64,000 bases of DNA from Azospirillum sp. 412522 (GCF_019805165.1 NZ_RWIJ01000028.1:18300-82299), one strand, 5' to 3'. Counted from the stretch's first letter, positions 8,844-18,552 are shown. Translations and numbers: made by a program. The notes: generated from the sequence alone by a model not told the origin.

Positions 8844-9989
8844 TCAGCGCCGCCGGATCAGCCGGGCCGAGGCGAAGCCCAGCCCGGCGGTCAGCGCGCC
8901 GACGCCGAGGAACAGCGGCGCGAAGCCGGTGTGGGTGGAAATGTAGCCGTACAGCACTGGACCGATCCCCTGGCCGATGAAGAAGCTCGACGCGAACAGG
9001 GCCAGCGCCGAGCCACGGGCGGTGGGCGCAAGCTCCGTCGCCTGGGTCTGCATGGTGTTGTGCAGCATGTAGAAGCCGAAGCCGGCGACCAGGAAAGCGA
9101 GGCTCACCACCGGCCAGGGCACCGGGAAGGCGATGACCAGATAGGCCAGACCGGCCGCCAGCCCGCCGGCCTTCATCATGCCCCACTGGCCGAGCGAGGC
9201 GATCAGGCGCCGCACCACCGCGCTGTAGACCACGCCGCCGATGGCGAAGGCGGCGATGGTCAGCCCGGCCTGGAAGGCGCCGGCCGCGCCGTGCTCGATC
9301 AGCACCGGCGCGACGAAGGGGAAGACGCCGAAGATCAGCAGCCCTTCCGCCGCCACGGTGGCGAAGACGAACAGGGAGGCCGGGTTGGTCAGCACGGTGG
9401 CATAGCGCCGCTGCGCCTCCGCCACCGACAGGGGCGAGCGGGTTTCCACCTCGCGCGCCAGCCCGATCAGGGCGGCGGCGCAGATCAGCGCGGTCAGGCC
9501 GGCCGACAGGCCGAACACCGCGCGCCAGCCGAAGGCCTCGGCCAGCGCGCCGGCCACGGCGGAGCCCGACATCTGCCCGAGGATCACCGCCAGCAGGAAG
9601 CGGCTGATGGCGATCTGCCGCTCCTCATAGGGCACGCGGTCGCCGATCAGCGCCATGGAGGCTGGGATGATGCCGCCGGCGAAGGCGCCGGCCAGGATGC
9701 GACCGGCCATCACGGTGCCGTAGCTCGGCGCGATGGTGGACAGCACCAGACCGACCGTCAGCACCGACAGGGCGAGCCGGACCAGCCGCGACTTGCCGAT
9801 GGCGTCGCCCACCGGCCCCAGCACGATCTGCATCAGCGCGTAGGGCAGCGTATAGGCCGAGGCCAGCAGCGCCGCCTGCCGCACGCTCACCTCGAGGTCG
9901 TCGGCGATCAGCGTCAGCATCGGGTCGGTGGTGCGCAGGGAGAAGGCGCTGGCGAAGCCCGCAAGACCGAGCAGGAAGATCAGGCGCAT
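8844..9989 (-). CDS. MFS transporter, DHA1-like
   Basis: A 12-helix major facilitator protein of 381 residues. The loop 2-3 motif appears as GPVGDAIGKSRLVRLAL, and a second-half repeat is visible. It resembles sugar or drug efflux members of the DHA1 group (AraJ/NepI-like), but the substrate is not readable. The ATG at 9989 begins directly with a membrane helix (RLIFLLGLAGFASAF). A TTG 18 bases further out (10007) is an alternative start, and neither has a strong ribosome site. Its stop is 14 bp from that of the GH4 gene, so a role in export or overflow of sugars is possible but unproven. Confidence 0.88.
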   Translation of the reverse strand: MRLIFLLGLAGFASAFSLRTTDPMLTLIADDLEVSVRQAALLASAYTLPYALMQIVLGPVGDAIGKSRLVRLALSVLTVGLVLSTIAPSYGTVMAGRILAGAFAGGIIPASMALIGDRVPYEERQIAISRFLLAVILGQMSGSAVAGALAEAFGWRAVFGLSAGLTALICAAALIGLAREVETRSPLSVAEAQRRYATVLTNPASLFVFATVAAEGLLIFGVFPFVAPVLIEHGAAGAFQAGLTIAAFAIGGVVYSAVVRRLIASLGQWGMMKAGGLAAGLAYLVIAFPVPWPVVSLAFLVAGFGFYMLHNTMQTQATELAPTARGSALALFASSFFIGQGIGPVLYGYISTHTGFAPLFLGVGALTAGLGFASARLIRRR

Positions 9990-10199
9990 GGAGGATCCGG
10001 ACGGCAACGGTGACGGTTCAGGACCTTAACCGGATCGCGCACCCGCGTACCGCAGTGCGGCGGTGATGGCAGGCATGCGCTTGCCGCGGGAGGCTATGTC
10101 GCCGCCGTTACCTGGCAGGTAATCGATTCCGGTCCCTCCGCCGGGCGATCCTGGGTTCGCCGGGACGATCCGGCTGACAGCAAGGGAGCGGCGGAAATC

Positions 10200-11015
10200 A
10201 TGGGCTTCATCCACACCGACGACGGCGTGCGCCTGTTCTACCGCGACTGGGGCAGGAAGGAAGGCAGCCGCCCCATCCTCTTCGTGTCGAGCTGGTCGCT
10301 GACCTCCGACGCCTGGGCCTATCAGATGGCGCCGCTGTCCGAACAGGGATGCCGCTGCATCGCCTTCGACCGCCGGGGCCATGGCCGGTCCGACGAGTCG
10401 CCGTCCGGCTACGGCTTCGACCGGCTGGCGGACGACATCGCGGCAGTGCTGGACGGGCTGGATCTGCGGGACGTGACCCTGGTCGGCCATTCGATGGCGA
10501 CGGGGGAGATCGTGCGCTGCCTGACCCGGCACGGCGCCGGGCGGGTAGCGGGGGTGGTGATGATGGGAACCGTCACGCCGTTGATGGCGCGGACCGCCGA
10601 CAACCCCGACGGCGTCGATCCGGCGCTGTTCGAAGCCTTCCGGACGGACCAGCTTTTGCGCGATTTCCCGAAATGGCTCGGCGACAACATCGACCCCTTC
10701 GTGAATGCGGAGACCTCGGCGGAGATGAAGGGCTGGATCACCGGAATGGCCCTGCAATCCTCGCTGAAGGCGTTGCTGGAGTGCCACCGCGCCATCACCT
10801 CCGCCGATTTCCGGGCGGAGCTGCCGGCCATCGCCGTGCCGACGCTGGTCGTCCATGGCGACCGCGACGTGACGACGCCGCTGGCGCTCGCCGAGCGCAC
10901 GGTGGCGCTGATGCCGAACGCCAGACTGTCCTTCTACGAAGGGGCGCCGCACGGCCTGTTCATCACCCACCGCGACCGCTTCAACGCGGAACTGCTGGCC
11001 TTCGCCCGCGGATGA
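10200..11015 (+). CDS. Alpha/beta hydrolase (chloroperoxidase-like esterase)
   Basis: A 271-residue cytoplasmic alpha/beta-hydrolase resembling the cofactor-free haloperoxidase/esterase group. The nucleophile Ser98 sits in VGHSMATGE, where the usual glycine after GHSM is alanine. An acid Asp lies in HGDRDVTTP, and the catalytic His in GAPHGLF near the C-terminus. The start follows GGGAGCGG and begins MGFIHTDDGVRLFYRDWG, a family-typical N-terminus. The XRE regulator begins at or just after its stop, so the pair is probably one transcript. The gene is divergent from the MFS transporter, with a 210-bp gap. Confidence 0.9.
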   Translation: MGFIHTDDGVRLFYRDWGRKEGSRPILFVSSWSLTSDAWAYQMAPLSEQGCRCIAFDRRGHGRSDESPSGYGFDRLADDIAAVLDGLDLRDVTLVGHSMATGEIVRCLTRHGAGRVAGVVMMGTVTPLMARTADNPDGVDPALFEAFRTDQLLRDFPKWLGDNIDPFVNAETSAEMKGWITGMALQSSLKALLECHRAITSADFRAELPAIAVPTLVVHGDRDVTTPLALAERTVALMPNARLSFYEGAPHGLFITHRDRFNAELLAFARG

Positions 11016-11056
11016 CGGCAACCATCGACGGCAATACCGGCTCGGAGCCAAGTCCC

Positions 11057-11941
11057 ATGCCCCAGAACACCCGGCAGACAACCAGCCGAAACGGCGGGAT
11101 CGCGACCCCGCCACCGATCGGTGCCCTGCTGCGCTCCTGGCGCCAGCGCCGCGGCCTCAGCCAGCTCGATCTCGCCTGCGAGGCCGACATCTCCACCCGG
11201 CATGTCAGCTTTCTGGAGACCGGCCGGTCGCAGCCCAGCCGCGGCATGCTGATCCATCTGGCCGAACGGCTGGACGTGCCGTTGCGGGACCGCAACGCCC
11301 TGCTGGTCGCCGCCGGCTTCGCCCCGGTCTACAGCGAGCACAGCCTGGACAGCCCGGCGATGCAGGCGGCGCGCAAGGCGGTCGATCTGGTGCTGACCGG
11401 GCACGAGCCTTTCCCGGCGCTCGCGGTGGACCGGCATTGGCAGTTGCTGGCGGCCAACCGGGCGGTGGCGCCGCTGCTGGAGGGGGTGTCGGCGGAGCTG
11501 CTGGCGGGGCCGGTCAACGTGCTGCGCCTCAGCCTGCATCCGGACGGGCTGGCCCGCCGAATCGGCAACCGGGCGCAGTGGCGGGAGCATGTGCTGGCCC
11601 GGCTGACCCGCCAGATCGAGGCGAGCGCCGACCCGGTTCTGGTGGCCCTGCGCAGCGAATTGCAAAGCTACCCGGCTCCGGCGTCCGGTTCGGGGGGCGG
11701 CGGCGAGGCCGGGCATCATCCCGACGTGGTCGTGCCGCTGTGTCTGCACACGTCCTTCGGTCCGCTGAACCTGATCAGCACGACCACGGTGTTCGGAACG
11801 GCGGTGGATGTCACCCTGTCGGAGCTGGCGATCGAAGCGTTCTTTCCCGCCGATGCCGAAACGGCGGAGAGGTTGCGCGGGGCTCTTACCGAAATCCCCT
11901 CTCCCCCCCGGGGAGAGGGGGAAGCCCTCTCCCGCCCTTAG
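11057..11941 (+). CDS. XRE-family regulator with MmyB-like ligand-binding domain
   Basis: A 294-residue DNA-binding protein. The N-terminal helix-turn-helix is at about 22-75 (LRSWRQRRGLSQLDLACEAD, then STRHVSFLETGRSQPS). It is followed by the MmyB-like sensor domain, which binds small ligands and often controls a neighbouring oxidoreductase or hydrolase. The start at 11057 has GGAG nine bases upstream. An alternative ATG at 11012 overlaps the hydrolase stop (ATGA) and would add 15 residues. The last codons run through a CCCCTCTCCCC/GGGGAGAGGGG palindrome, so the C-terminal tail (after about residue 275) is repeat-derived. Its stop overlaps the convergent putA stop by four bases. Confidence 0.9.
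   Translation: MPQNTRQTTSRNGGIATPPPIGALLRSWRQRRGLSQLDLACEADISTRHVSFLETGRSQPSRGMLIHLAERLDVPLRDRNALLVAAGFAPVYSEHSLDSPAMQAARKAVDLVLTGHEPFPALAVDRHWQLLAANRAVAPLLEGVSAELLAGPVNVLRLSLHPDGLARRIGNRAQWREHVLARLTRQIEASADPVLVALRSELQSYPAPASGSGGGGEAGHHPDVVVPLCLHTSFGPLNLISTTTVFGTAVDVTLSELAIEAFFPADAETAERLRGALTEIPSPPRGEGEALSRP
11896..11920. repeat. REP-like palindrome inside the XRE gene end
   Basis: Perfect 11-bp arms CCCCTCTCCCC and GGGGAGAGGGG, separated by three bases. The same core recurs at 23088, 31518, 31641, 56915 and 57031. Here it lies within the last codons of the regulator gene, just before the convergent stop shared with putA, and may also act as a bidirectional terminator. Confidence 0.8.
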
Positions 11942-14900
11942 CTCATCGCCACCAGGCTGGCGTTGCCGCCGGCCGCGGTGGTGTTGGTGCTGAGCGAGCG
12001 CTCGTTCACCAGCCAGGCGATCTCCACCCCCTCGCCGCCGGCCGGAACGCCCTGGGTCAGGACGAGGGGGCCGGGCAGTTCGGCGATGCGGCGGTTGGCG
12101 GCCAGCAAACGGACGGCGTCGCCCTCCACCAGCGCGCCGGCCAAGGCACCGGAGGACAGCCAGTTCGCACTGACCCGGACGCGGGATGCAAGCTCCGCCG
12201 GCAGGGTCTTCAGGGCGGCGGTGACGGCGGGATCGCCATCGACCACCACCTCGTTGCCGGTGGCGAGTGCGGCACCCAGCAGGCGAAGCAGGCCGTCCCC
12301 GGTCTGCGGCAGCAGCAGGATGCGGCCGCGCGGGATCAGGCTGTAGACGTTGCTCTCGCCGACCGGACCGGCCAGCTCGACGCTGCCGCCGACGGGGGAG
12401 CGCTTCGCCAGCGCGCGGACGCCGGTGGCGATCTCCGCCTTGCCCTGGTCGGCCAGCCAGTCGGCAAAGGCCTGGGCTGGCGCACGTACGGCGTCGCCGC
12501 CGCTCACACCGACATCGAGAGACGGACGTACGGACAGCAGGCGCGACAGGTACAGCGGGCCGCCGGCCTTCGGGCCGGTGCCGGACAGGCCATGGCCGCC
12601 GAAGGGCTGTACGCCGACCACCGCGCCGATGGTGTTGCGGTTGACGTACAGGTTGCCGGCCTCGATCCGGCCCGTCACCCGGTCGATGGTGGCGTCGATG
12701 CGGGTGTGCAGGCCGAAGGTCAGGCCGTATCCGGTGCCGTTGATGGCGTCGACCAGCCGGTCCAGATCGTCGCGGCGGAAGCGCAGGACGTGCAGGACCG
12801 GACCGAACACCTCGCGCTCCAGATCGGCGATGCCGTCGATCTCGATGATCGTCGGCGCGACGAAGGTGCCGTTGGCGGTCTCCGGCGGCAGCGGCAGCGA
12901 TTCGACGCGGCGGCCCTTGGCCCGCATCGCCTCGATGTGGCGGGCGATGCCGTCGCGTGCCTCGGCGGTGATGACCGGGCCGACATCGACGGCCAGCCGG
13001 TCGGGGCTGCCGATGCGCAGCTCGCGCATCGCACCCTTCAGCATGGTCAGCGTGCGGTCGGCGACATCCTCCTGCAGGCAGAGGATGCGCAACGCCGAGC
13101 AGCGCTGGCCGGCGCTGTCGAAGGCCGACGCGATGACGTCGCCGACCACCTGCTCGGCCAGGGCCGAGCTGTCGACGATCATGGCGTTCTGCCCGCCGGT
13201 CTCGGCGATCAGCGGGATCGGCGTCCCCTGCGGCGACAGGCGCTCGGCCAGCCGGCGCTGGATCAGGCGGGCGACTTCGGTGGAGCCGGTGAACATCACC
13301 GCGCGGGTGCCGGCATGGCCGACCAGGGCGGCGCCGACCTCGCCCGCGCCGGGCAGAAGCTGGACCGCGCCGGCAGAAATGCCGGCGGCACGGAGGATGC
13401 GCACGGCCTCCGCCGCGACCAGCGGGGTCTCCTCCGCCGGCTTGGCCAGCACCGGGTTGCCGGCGGCCAGCGCCGCGGCAACCTGACCGGAGAAGATGGC
13501 AAGCGGGAAGTTCCACGGGCTGATGCAGACCACCGGCCCCAACGGCAGATGGGTGTCGTTGGCGAAACCGTCGCGGACCCGCGCGCCGTAATAGCGCAGG
13601 AAGTCGATGGCCTCGCGCACCTCGGCGATGGCGTTGGCGGTGGATTTGCCGGCCTCGCGGATGATCAGGCCGAGCAGGGTCGGCAGGCGCGCCTGCATCG
13701 CGTCGGCGGCGCGGAACAGGCAGGCGGCGCGTTCGGCCGGCGGAGTGGCGGCCCAGACCGGGGCGGCCGCCTCGGCGAACAGGAAGGCGTCGGCGATGTC
13801 GGCGGGGCCGGCCTCGACGCAACGCCCGACGACGTCGCGGTGGTCGGCCGGGTTCAGCACCGGCTGGCCCTTGCCGGGACGTTCGCCGTCCGCCAGCAGC
13901 GGGGCGGCGGTCCAGGCCATGGAGGCGCTGTCGCGTAGTGCGGCGGACAGTTCGGCCAGCGTGTTTTCGTTCGACAGGTCGAGTCCGGCCGAGTTGGCGC
14001 GCTCCGCAGCGTAGAGATCCGCCGGCAGGGAAATCAGCGGGTTCTTTGCGCCCACCGGCAGGGCGGCGCGGGCCAGCGCCACCGGGTCGGCGATGAGATC
14101 CTCGATCGACACGCTCTTGTCTGCGATGCGGTTGACGAAGGAGCTGTTGGCGCCGTTCTCCAGCAGGCGGCGGACCAGATAGGCCAGCAGCGTCTCATGG
14201 GTGCCGACCGGGGCATAGACGCGGCAGGGCCGCTTCAGCGGACCGACCACCTCCTTGTAGAGCGGCTCGCCCATGCCGTGCAGGCACTGGAACTCGTACT
14301 GGCCGACCTTGAAGTCGCCGTTCAGATGCGCGGCCATCTGGTAGATGGTCGCCAGCGTCTGGGCGTTGTGGGTGGCGAACTGCGGGAACACCGCGTCGGG
14401 GGCGCCCAGCAACCGGCGGGCGCAGGCGACATAGGACACGTCGGTGTGCAGCTTGCGGGTATAGACCGGGAAATCCTCCAGCCCGTCGACCTGGGCGCGC
14501 TTGATCTCGCTGTCCCAATAGGCGCCCTTCACCAGCCGGACCATCAGCCGGTGGCCGCTGCGCCGGGCCAGATCGACGACGAAGTCGATGACGTAGGGGC
14601 AGCGCTTGCCATAGGCCTGGACGACGAAGCCGATGCCGTTCCAGCCCTTGAGGTCCGGATCGAAGCACAGCGATTCCAGCAGGTCGAGCGACAGCTCCAG
14701 CCGGTCGGCCTCCTCGGCGTCGATGTTCAGGCCGATGTCGTAGCGGCGGGCCAGCCGGGCCAGCGTGGTGACGCGCGGCAGCAGTTCCGCCATCACGCGA
14801 TCCGCCTGGGCACGGGAATAGCGCGGGTGCAGGGCCGACAGCTTGATCGAGATGCCGGGGCCGTCATAGATGCCGCGCCCGGCCGACGCCTTGCCGATGG

Positions 14901-15672
14901 CGTGGATGGCCTTCTCGTAGTCGGCGTAGTAGCGGTCGGCATCGGCGGCGGTGGTCGCCGCCTCCCCCAGCATGTCGTAGGAATAGCGGAAGCCCTCGGC
15001 CTCCATCTTGCGGCTGTTGGACAGCGCCTCGTCGATGGTCTGGCCGGTGACGAACTGCTCGCCCATCATCCGCATGGCGAAATCGACGCCGCGACGGATC
15101 AGCGGTTCGCCGCCGCGCAGGATCAGCTTGGTCAGCGCCGAGGACAGCGCCTGCTCGCCGCCGAAATGATCGCCCAGCACACCGGTGACCTTGCCGGTCA
15201 CCAGCAGTCCCCAGGTCGCGGCGTTGACGAACAGCGACGGGCTGTTGCCGAGATGGGCGCGCCAGTCGCCGCCGGCGATCTTGTCGCGGATCAGCGCGTC
15301 GCGGGTGGCGCGATCGGGGATGCGCAGCAGCGCCTCCGCCAGACACATCAGCGCCACGCCCTCCTGGCTGGACAGGCTGTATTCGTGGATCAGCCCCTCG
15401 ACCCCCCGCCCCTGCGGCTTGGCGCGCAGCGCCGCGATCAGCGTGCGCGCGGTCTGGGCCGCGGCATTGGCGACCTCGTCCGGCAGCGCCGCCTGATCGA
15501 CCAGCCATGCCACGCAGTCCGGCTCCGGCCGGCGATAGGCAGCGGTGATCGCCTGGCGCAACGGGCTGGCTAGGCGGACGACGGGGGCGAAGGCGGCGAA
15601 GGGACCGGCCCCGCTGGTCAAGAAGGACGGCTCGGTGGCGGCGGCAACGCTCGGGTCGATCATCTGGTTCAT
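11938..15672 (-). CDS. putA: Bifunctional proline dehydrogenase / P5C dehydrogenase
   Basis: Oxidises proline to glutamate in two steps: an FAD-dependent proline dehydrogenase barrel feeding quinones, then an NAD-dependent glutamate-semialdehyde dehydrogenase with internal channelling. It has 1244 residues. The barrel lies at about 190-490 (GLNIDAEEADRLELSLDLLE; RLVKGAYWDSEIKRAQVDG). The aldehyde dehydrogenase part is at about 560-1040, with the Glu in AETGGQNAMIV and catalytic Cys in SAGQRCSALRI. A C-terminal dehydrogenase-like domain follows. The ribbon-helix-helix domain of E. coli PutA is absent: the protein starts directly with the arm and alpha domain. So it cannot repress its own gene as that protein does. 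The stop overlaps the XRE gene end by four bases. Confidence 0.97.
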   Translation of the reverse strand: MNQMIDPSVAAATEPSFLTSGAGPFAAFAPVVRLASPLRQAITAAYRRPEPDCVAWLVDQAALPDEVANAAAQTARTLIAALRAKPQGRGVEGLIHEYSLSSQEGVALMCLAEALLRIPDRATRDALIRDKIAGGDWRAHLGNSPSLFVNAATWGLLVTGKVTGVLGDHFGGEQALSSALTKLILRGGEPLIRRGVDFAMRMMGEQFVTGQTIDEALSNSRKMEAEGFRYSYDMLGEAATTAADADRYYADYEKAIHAIGKASAGRGIYDGPGISIKLSALHPRYSRAQADRVMAELLPRVTTLARLARRYDIGLNIDAEEADRLELSLDLLESLCFDPDLKGWNGIGFVVQAYGKRCPYVIDFVVDLARRSGHRLMVRLVKGAYWDSEIKRAQVDGLEDFPVYTRKLHTDVSYVACARRLLGAPDAVFPQFATHNAQTLATIYQMAAHLNGDFKVGQYEFQCLHGMGEPLYKEVVGPLKRPCRVYAPVGTHETLLAYLVRRLLENGANSSFVNRIADKSVSIEDLIADPVALARAALPVGAKNPLISLPADLYAAERANSAGLDLSNENTLAELSAALRDSASMAWTAAPLLADGERPGKGQPVLNPADHRDVVGRCVEAGPADIADAFLFAEAAAPVWAATPPAERAACLFRAADAMQARLPTLLGLIIREAGKSTANAIAEVREAIDFLRYYGARVRDGFANDTHLPLGPVVCISPWNFPLAIFSGQVAAALAAGNPVLAKPAEETPLVAAEAVRILRAAGISAGAVQLLPGAGEVGAALVGHAGTRAVMFTGSTEVARLIQRRLAERLSPQGTPIPLIAETGGQNAMIVDSSALAEQVVGDVIASAFDSAGQRCSALRILCLQEDVADRTLTMLKGAMRELRIGSPDRLAVDVGPVITAEARDGIARHIEAMRAKGRRVESLPLPPETANGTFVAPTIIEIDGIADLEREVFGPVLHVLRFRRDDLDRLVDAINGTGYGLTFGLHTRIDATIDRVTGRIEAGNLYVNRNTIGAVVGVQPFGGHGLSGTGPKAGGPLYLSRLLSVRPSLDVGVSGGDAVRAPAQAFADWLADQGKAEIATGVRALAKRSPVGGSVELAGPVGESNVYSLIPRGRILLLPQTGDGLLRLLGAALATGNEVVVDGDPAVTAALKTLPAELASRVRVSANWLSSGALAGALVEGDAVRLLAANRRIAELPGPLVLTQGVPAGGEGVEIAWLVNERSLSTNTTAAGGNASLVAMS

Positions 15673-16023
15673 CGCGTGGCTGGCTCTGGTCGGGGGGGCC
15701 GGAACGGTGCCTGTCCTGCGGGCTGCGGAGGCCGATCCGATGCCTGTCAGGCTAACCGATTTTCCAGGATCCTTTCCAACTGGTATTTAGGCGGTTTTAC
15801 CGATCTAAATTCTGAATTCATACCATGAAACCGAACTAATAACGTGTGTTTCAGTAGATTTTCAGAACATCCGGCCGGTTTCCGATGACCGCCCGTCGAA
15901 CAATCCGATTTCTCCGAACAAAAGTCGGCAGAACAGCCCACAGGCTGTTGATCCGGGATAATCATCCGGTCTGTTTCCGCAGATTTAACGGGATAAGGAA
16001 CGGGTTACCCGAACGGCCCCGAC
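15673..16023. other. Intergenic region upstream of putA, AT-richer
   Basis: About 350 bp without a convincing gene. Base composition drops clearly between about 15750 and 15990, consistent with the putA promoter and operator region on the minus strand. A small palindrome, CGGGTTACCCG, sits near 16003-16013, just past the stop of the DUF457 gene. A 72-codon minus-strand frame at 15747-15965 has no ribosome site and no family resemblance, so I do not call it. Confidence 0.5.
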
Positions 16024-16641
16024 TCAGCCCTTCAGAGGCTTCGCGCGGTTGGTTTCCGGCGGCTTGCGCACGGGGAGCGGGGGAGAGGCCTTCTCCACGC
16101 CGCCCTCGCCCAGATAGCTCTGCGCCGCGGCGACGACCGACCGCCAGGGGCGTTGCAGCGGGAATTCCGGCCAGCCTCCGGCGAACAGGCCGGAGATCAT
16201 CCAGCCCGCCATCAGCGTCACCGCCAATTGTTCGGAAAAGCCGCCGGTCTTCAAAATCGGCAAGGCGAAGTTGCGCCGCCGCTTGATCGGCCACAGCAGC
16301 GGCAGGCCGGCCGGGGTCAGCATGTCGCCGGCCAGATGGGTGAGATAGCCGACGATGAAGGGAATCAGCAGGTGCTGGTAGGCCGCATGCTCGTGCAGCA
16401 CCCACAGGCATCCGACGATGGCGAGGGCGGAATGGGTGACGCCGCGATGGCCGAAGATGCCGGAAATCGCGGTGGACAGCGGCTTCACCATCTGTCCCAG
16501 GGTCGATTTCGGATGGTCGATGTCCGGTGCCAGCGCCCCCAGAATCGCCGAACCGAAGGCGACCGCGTCGAAGGTCATCCCGTACCGGCTCGACAGGTAG
16601 AACCAGGTGGCGCCACCGACGATTATGTGAGAGGACGCCAT
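16024..16641 (-). CDS. Inner-membrane metal-dependent hydrolase, YdjM/DUF457 family
   Basis: A 205-residue membrane protein of the DUF457/YdjM group. It shows the family's metal-ligand segments: PDIDHPKS near the first third, HRGVTHS in the middle, and THLAGDMLTPAG further on, between hydrophobic helices. These are thought to be membrane-embedded hydrolases, but a substrate is known for few members. The start at 16641 (MASSHIIVGG) is preferred because it begins just before the first helix. An ATG at 16689 would add 16 polar residues. Neither start has a strong ribosome site. The C-terminal tail is rich in Pro and Lys. It is isolated between putA and the divergent GT87 gene. Confidence 0.85.
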   Translation of the reverse strand: MASSHIIVGGATWFYLSSRYGMTFDAVAFGSAILGALAPDIDHPKSTLGQMVKPLSTAISGIFGHRGVTHSALAIVGCLWVLHEHAAYQHLLIPFIVGYLTHLAGDMLTPAGLPLLWPIKRRRNFALPILKTGGFSEQLAVTLMAGWMISGLFAGGWPEFPLQRPWRSVVAAAQSYLGEGGVEKASPPLPVRKPPETNRAKPLKG

Positions 16642-17061
16642 CACCGTCGGGTCACCGGGGCCTGAAGCTGGTCTCTGTCGGGACGGCATCTTTGCCGGAC
16701 CCGAAATGGGGGTAGTTTGACCTTAGGATATTCTTCGGTTCCAGAACAATAAGCCAAGAAGAAAGGAGGGATTCCTTAAACGCATAACCTCCATGCGTTC
16801 GGCAACGACGGGTTGCCGGAGATGCCGGCGGGAAAGCCGAGCCCCCGCCTTCCCTTCTTCCCCCCTCGCCCCTCCTTCGTCCGAACGCGCCGCCGCCGGC
16901 CGCAGCGGGGTAGTCGGCTACCGCCGCGGGTGCCCGGCGCTTAATGGCGTTACTCCGGTCCGGCACGGGTGGGGCGCATTCCCCATCCGCGCCGCTCTGG
17001 CATAGTTTCGCGGACTTGCCGGCGGCCGAAGCCGGAAAATGATGCCAGGGAGTGGTCGCCG
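16642..17061. other. Divergent intergenic region between DUF457 and GT87 genes
   Basis: About 420 bp with no supportable gene. The part next to the DUF457 gene (16700-16790) is A+T-richer and probably carries its promoter. The rest is GC-rich with pyrimidine runs near 16850-16880. I see no clear operator palindrome. Confidence 0.45.
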
Positions 17062-18552
17062 ATGAGATCGAAGGACTTCGTGCGCGCGGCGGAAGGAACG
17101 CTGGAAGGGCCACTGAGTGGAAAGGTGAGCGGAAAGACGGGCGCGCATGCGGCCGGAGCGGCCGGCATGGCCGGCAAGGACCGCTTCGCCGCCTGGACGC
17201 TGGCGGTCGCGTTTCTGTTCGTCCTCTGCGCCGACACGCTGCTCGGCGTGGTCTTCAGGCCCTATCTCGACGGCGGGACCGGCGACACCACGGTCTGGGA
17301 CGTCCTGCTGCTGGTGATGGGCCGGTCACCGGAACGGCTGCCGCTCGATTCCTGGGAACCGATGATGACGGCCTTCACCTGGCTGCGCGAGCATGGCAAG
17401 GAGAACGTCTACGACGCCGTCTTCTTCACCCAGCATGTGAAGTTCCAGTATCCGCTGACCTCGCTGCTGGTGATGGAGGCACTGTCGGCGGTCGGCCTGC
17501 TGCATCTGCGCATCTACGCCATGATCAACCTGCTGATGGTGGTCGCCACCGTCGGCGGCATGGCGCTGCTGATGCGCGAACTGGCGGAGCGGATGGGGTT
17601 CGACCGGGCGGTGCGAGGCGGGGTCAGCCGGCTCACCCTGGCGGCCCTGGGGGCGGTGGCGGCGCTGTGCTTCTACCCGGTGGTCAAGGCCTTCGCCGTC
17701 GGCCAGATCCAGGTCTGGCTGAACGCCGCCTTCGTCTTCGCCACCCTGTTCTACCTGCGCGACCGGCGGGCGCTCGCCGGCGTCCTGCTCGGCGCCTCGA
17801 CGCTGATCAAGCCGCAGATGTCACTGTTCCTGGTCTGGGCGCTGCTGCGCCGGGAATGGGGCTTCGCCGTCGGCTGGGCCGCCGTGGTGGTCCCCGGCTT
17901 CGCCGCCGCCTGCTCCCTCTACGGCTTCAGGCCGTCGATGCATTATCTGGATGTGCTGTCCTTCCTGGGCCAGCATGGCGAGAGCTACTACTCCAACCAG
18001 ACCGTCAACGGGCTGCTGCACCGGCTGCTGCACAACGGCCCCAACCTGATGTCGACCACCAACGGCGACACCGAATGGCGGGGCAGCGCCTTCGCCCCCT
18101 ACCATCCGCTGGTCCATATCGCGACGCTGGTCTCCGGCGTGGCCTTCGTCCTGTTCGGCCTGCTGTGGCGGATCAGGGACGGCGGGCGGCAGCCCATCGC
18201 CTCCTTCCTGGTGGCGGGCACCTGCTTCACCATCGGAACGCCGATCGCCTGGGTCCCGCATTACGGCGTGCTGCTGCCGGTCTGCGCCTATCTGCTGTTC
18301 GTGCTGATCGCCCAAGCCGTGAAGGAGCGGACCATGGCGGACCGGCGCGGCGCCCTCGGCAAGCTGCTGCTGCTGGGCGCCGGTTTCGCGATCCTGAGCA
18401 ACGACTTCTTCCATCCCCTGAGCGAGCTTGCCGACACCTCCTTCAACATCCTGCAATCCTACCTGTTCTTCACCGCGCTGATGCTGCTCCACCTGCTGGT
18501 GACCACCACGGATGCGCCGAACCATGCGCCGGGGCCGGCCCGCCTGTCCTGA
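17062..18552 (+). CDS. Polytopic membrane glycosyltransferase, GT87-like
   Basis: A 496-residue protein with about ten hydrophobic helices and a soluble N-terminal tail of about 40 residues. The arrangement (loop after TM1 with acidic residues, repeated aromatic-rich helices, and a conserved LIKPQMSLFLVWALLRREW segment) fits the GT87/DUF2029 family. Those enzymes use polyprenyl-phosphate sugars on the periplasmic face. The GT87 assignment is from pattern resemblance only. The start at 17062 follows AGGGAG. No other polysaccharide genes lie nearby, so the acceptor cannot be guessed. The hemerythrin gene follows after 75 bp on the same strand. Confidence 0.75.
   Translation: MRSKDFVRAAEGTLEGPLSGKVSGKTGAHAAGAAGMAGKDRFAAWTLAVAFLFVLCADTLLGVVFRPYLDGGTGDTTVWDVLLLVMGRSPERLPLDSWEPMMTAFTWLREHGKENVYDAVFFTQHVKFQYPLTSLLVMEALSAVGLLHLRIYAMINLLMVVATVGGMALLMRELAERMGFDRAVRGGVSRLTLAALGAVAALCFYPVVKAFAVGQIQVWLNAAFVFATLFYLRDRRALAGVLLGASTLIKPQMSLFLVWALLRREWGFAVGWAAVVVPGFAAACSLYGFRPSMHYLDVLSFLGQHGESYYSNQTVNGLLHRLLHNGPNLMSTTNGDTEWRGSAFAPYHPLVHIATLVSGVAFVLFGLLWRIRDGGRQPIASFLVAGTCFTIGTPIAWVPHYGVLLPVCAYLLFVLIAQAVKERTMADRRGALGKLLLLGAGFAILSNDFFHPLSELADTSFNILQSYLFFTALMLLHLLVTTTDAPNHAPGPARLS

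Noticed and set aside
10934..13822. A 962-codon minus-strand frame over the putA region
   Set aside because: It is an alternate frame of putA and the antisense of the XRE gene, with Arg/Gly/Pro-rich artefact composition.
15747..15965. A 72-codon minus-strand frame upstream of putA
   Set aside because: No ribosome site and no resemblance; better explained as control region.
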